Shown here: positions 63,719-64,000 of the stretch, one piece after another
Numbering within the stretch: position 1 is the stretch's first letter
How the letters are laid out: every line of letters begins with the position of its first letter
Assembly: GCF_037975245.1 (NCBI RefSeq)
Contig: NC_092575.1
Location: 11,366,501 to 11,430,500, forward strand
Direction: 5' to 3'
DNA: 64,000 nt
From: Apostichopus japonicus
Taxonomy: Eukaryota > Echinodermata > Holothuroidea > Aspidochirotida > Stichopodidae
Translations under genes and position numbers: made by a program
Notes under the pieces: generated by a model
What the model was told of the DNA's origin: nothing
The model's input: only the letters and a program-made list of their open reading frames with translations
Database searches by the model: none

Positions 63719-64000
63719 CTTGAAGAGGAGAGCAAGGTAAGATATCCATCTTTGTATACTTCCACAAATATGGAAGGATTGTGTTAAAATTTGTCCAAAA
63801 AATCGTAGTTTTTGCTAAGACCTTTTCTTGAGTTCTTGCGCACTTATCGTGTCTCTTAATAACGCACGTAAGACAGCTTTATAGTTTTAAAGTATTTTGC
63901 AGAAACTGCCAGAAACTGGCCTAGAATAACGCTAGCCGTTCTAACTGTGCATACATTTTTTTTAAAAGGGCAGCTTTTTCTTTATAATAAATCGCCAGGT
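63719..64000. other. Nothing recognised
   Basis: Short flank upstream of the truncated RTE element, without identifiable features. Confidence 0.4.

Overview
The window is animal genomic DNA: genes are split by GT-AG introns, intergenic space is AT-rich, and repeats are dense. No prokaryotic operon, rRNA, tRNA or CRISPR array was seen. Extracellular hemopexin and immunoglobulin modules joined by phase-1 introns, many families of non-LTR retrotransposons, a Penelope-like element, hAT-type elements with 8-bp duplications, and foldback elements of the kind first described in sea urchins (TU elements) suggest a marine invertebrate deuterostome, most likely an echinoderm. That assignment is inference.

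Layout. 1-2.86 kb: no gene. 2.86-8.57 kb: about 6.6 tandem copies of an ~860-bp satellite with a 3-unit higher-order repeat, butted against a LINE 3' end. 10.5-12.0 kb: exons of a complete four-bladed hemopexin domain. 13.2-23.2 kb: a second, broken hemopexin copy, whose first exon and last half-exon are separated by ~9.5 kb containing a hAT-like element (15840-17787), a 3.6-kb foldback element (18027-21582) and a GATATCT minisatellite. 24.2-36.4 kb: a LINE remnant split by an 11.4-kb element (24752-36174) with ~3-kb inverted arms, AG..CT termini and a 6-bp target duplication. 37.8-40.9 kb: a degenerate L1/Tx1-like LINE on the minus strand. 41.4-44.8 kb: a second foldback element whose ends carry CATGGTTTATCG palindromic minisatellites and whose core holds two LINE fragments. 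45-50.7 kb: no recognised gene, a MITE and two very long tetranucleotide arrays. 50.7-52.0 kb: a Penelope-like element.

52.3-60.9 kb holds the best gene: eight in-phase exons for a 607-residue type I membrane protein with a signal peptide, about five immunoglobulin-like domains, one transmembrane helix and a short tail. Its introns carry a hAT element with a transposase remnant, nested MITEs and a hammerhead-like motif. 62.4-63.7 kb is an RTE-like LINE on the minus strand.

The two host gene types encode secreted or cell-surface modules, but nothing shows that they act together. Most of the window is a layered history of transposon insertion, and several steps can be read directly from target-site duplications and an empty site.
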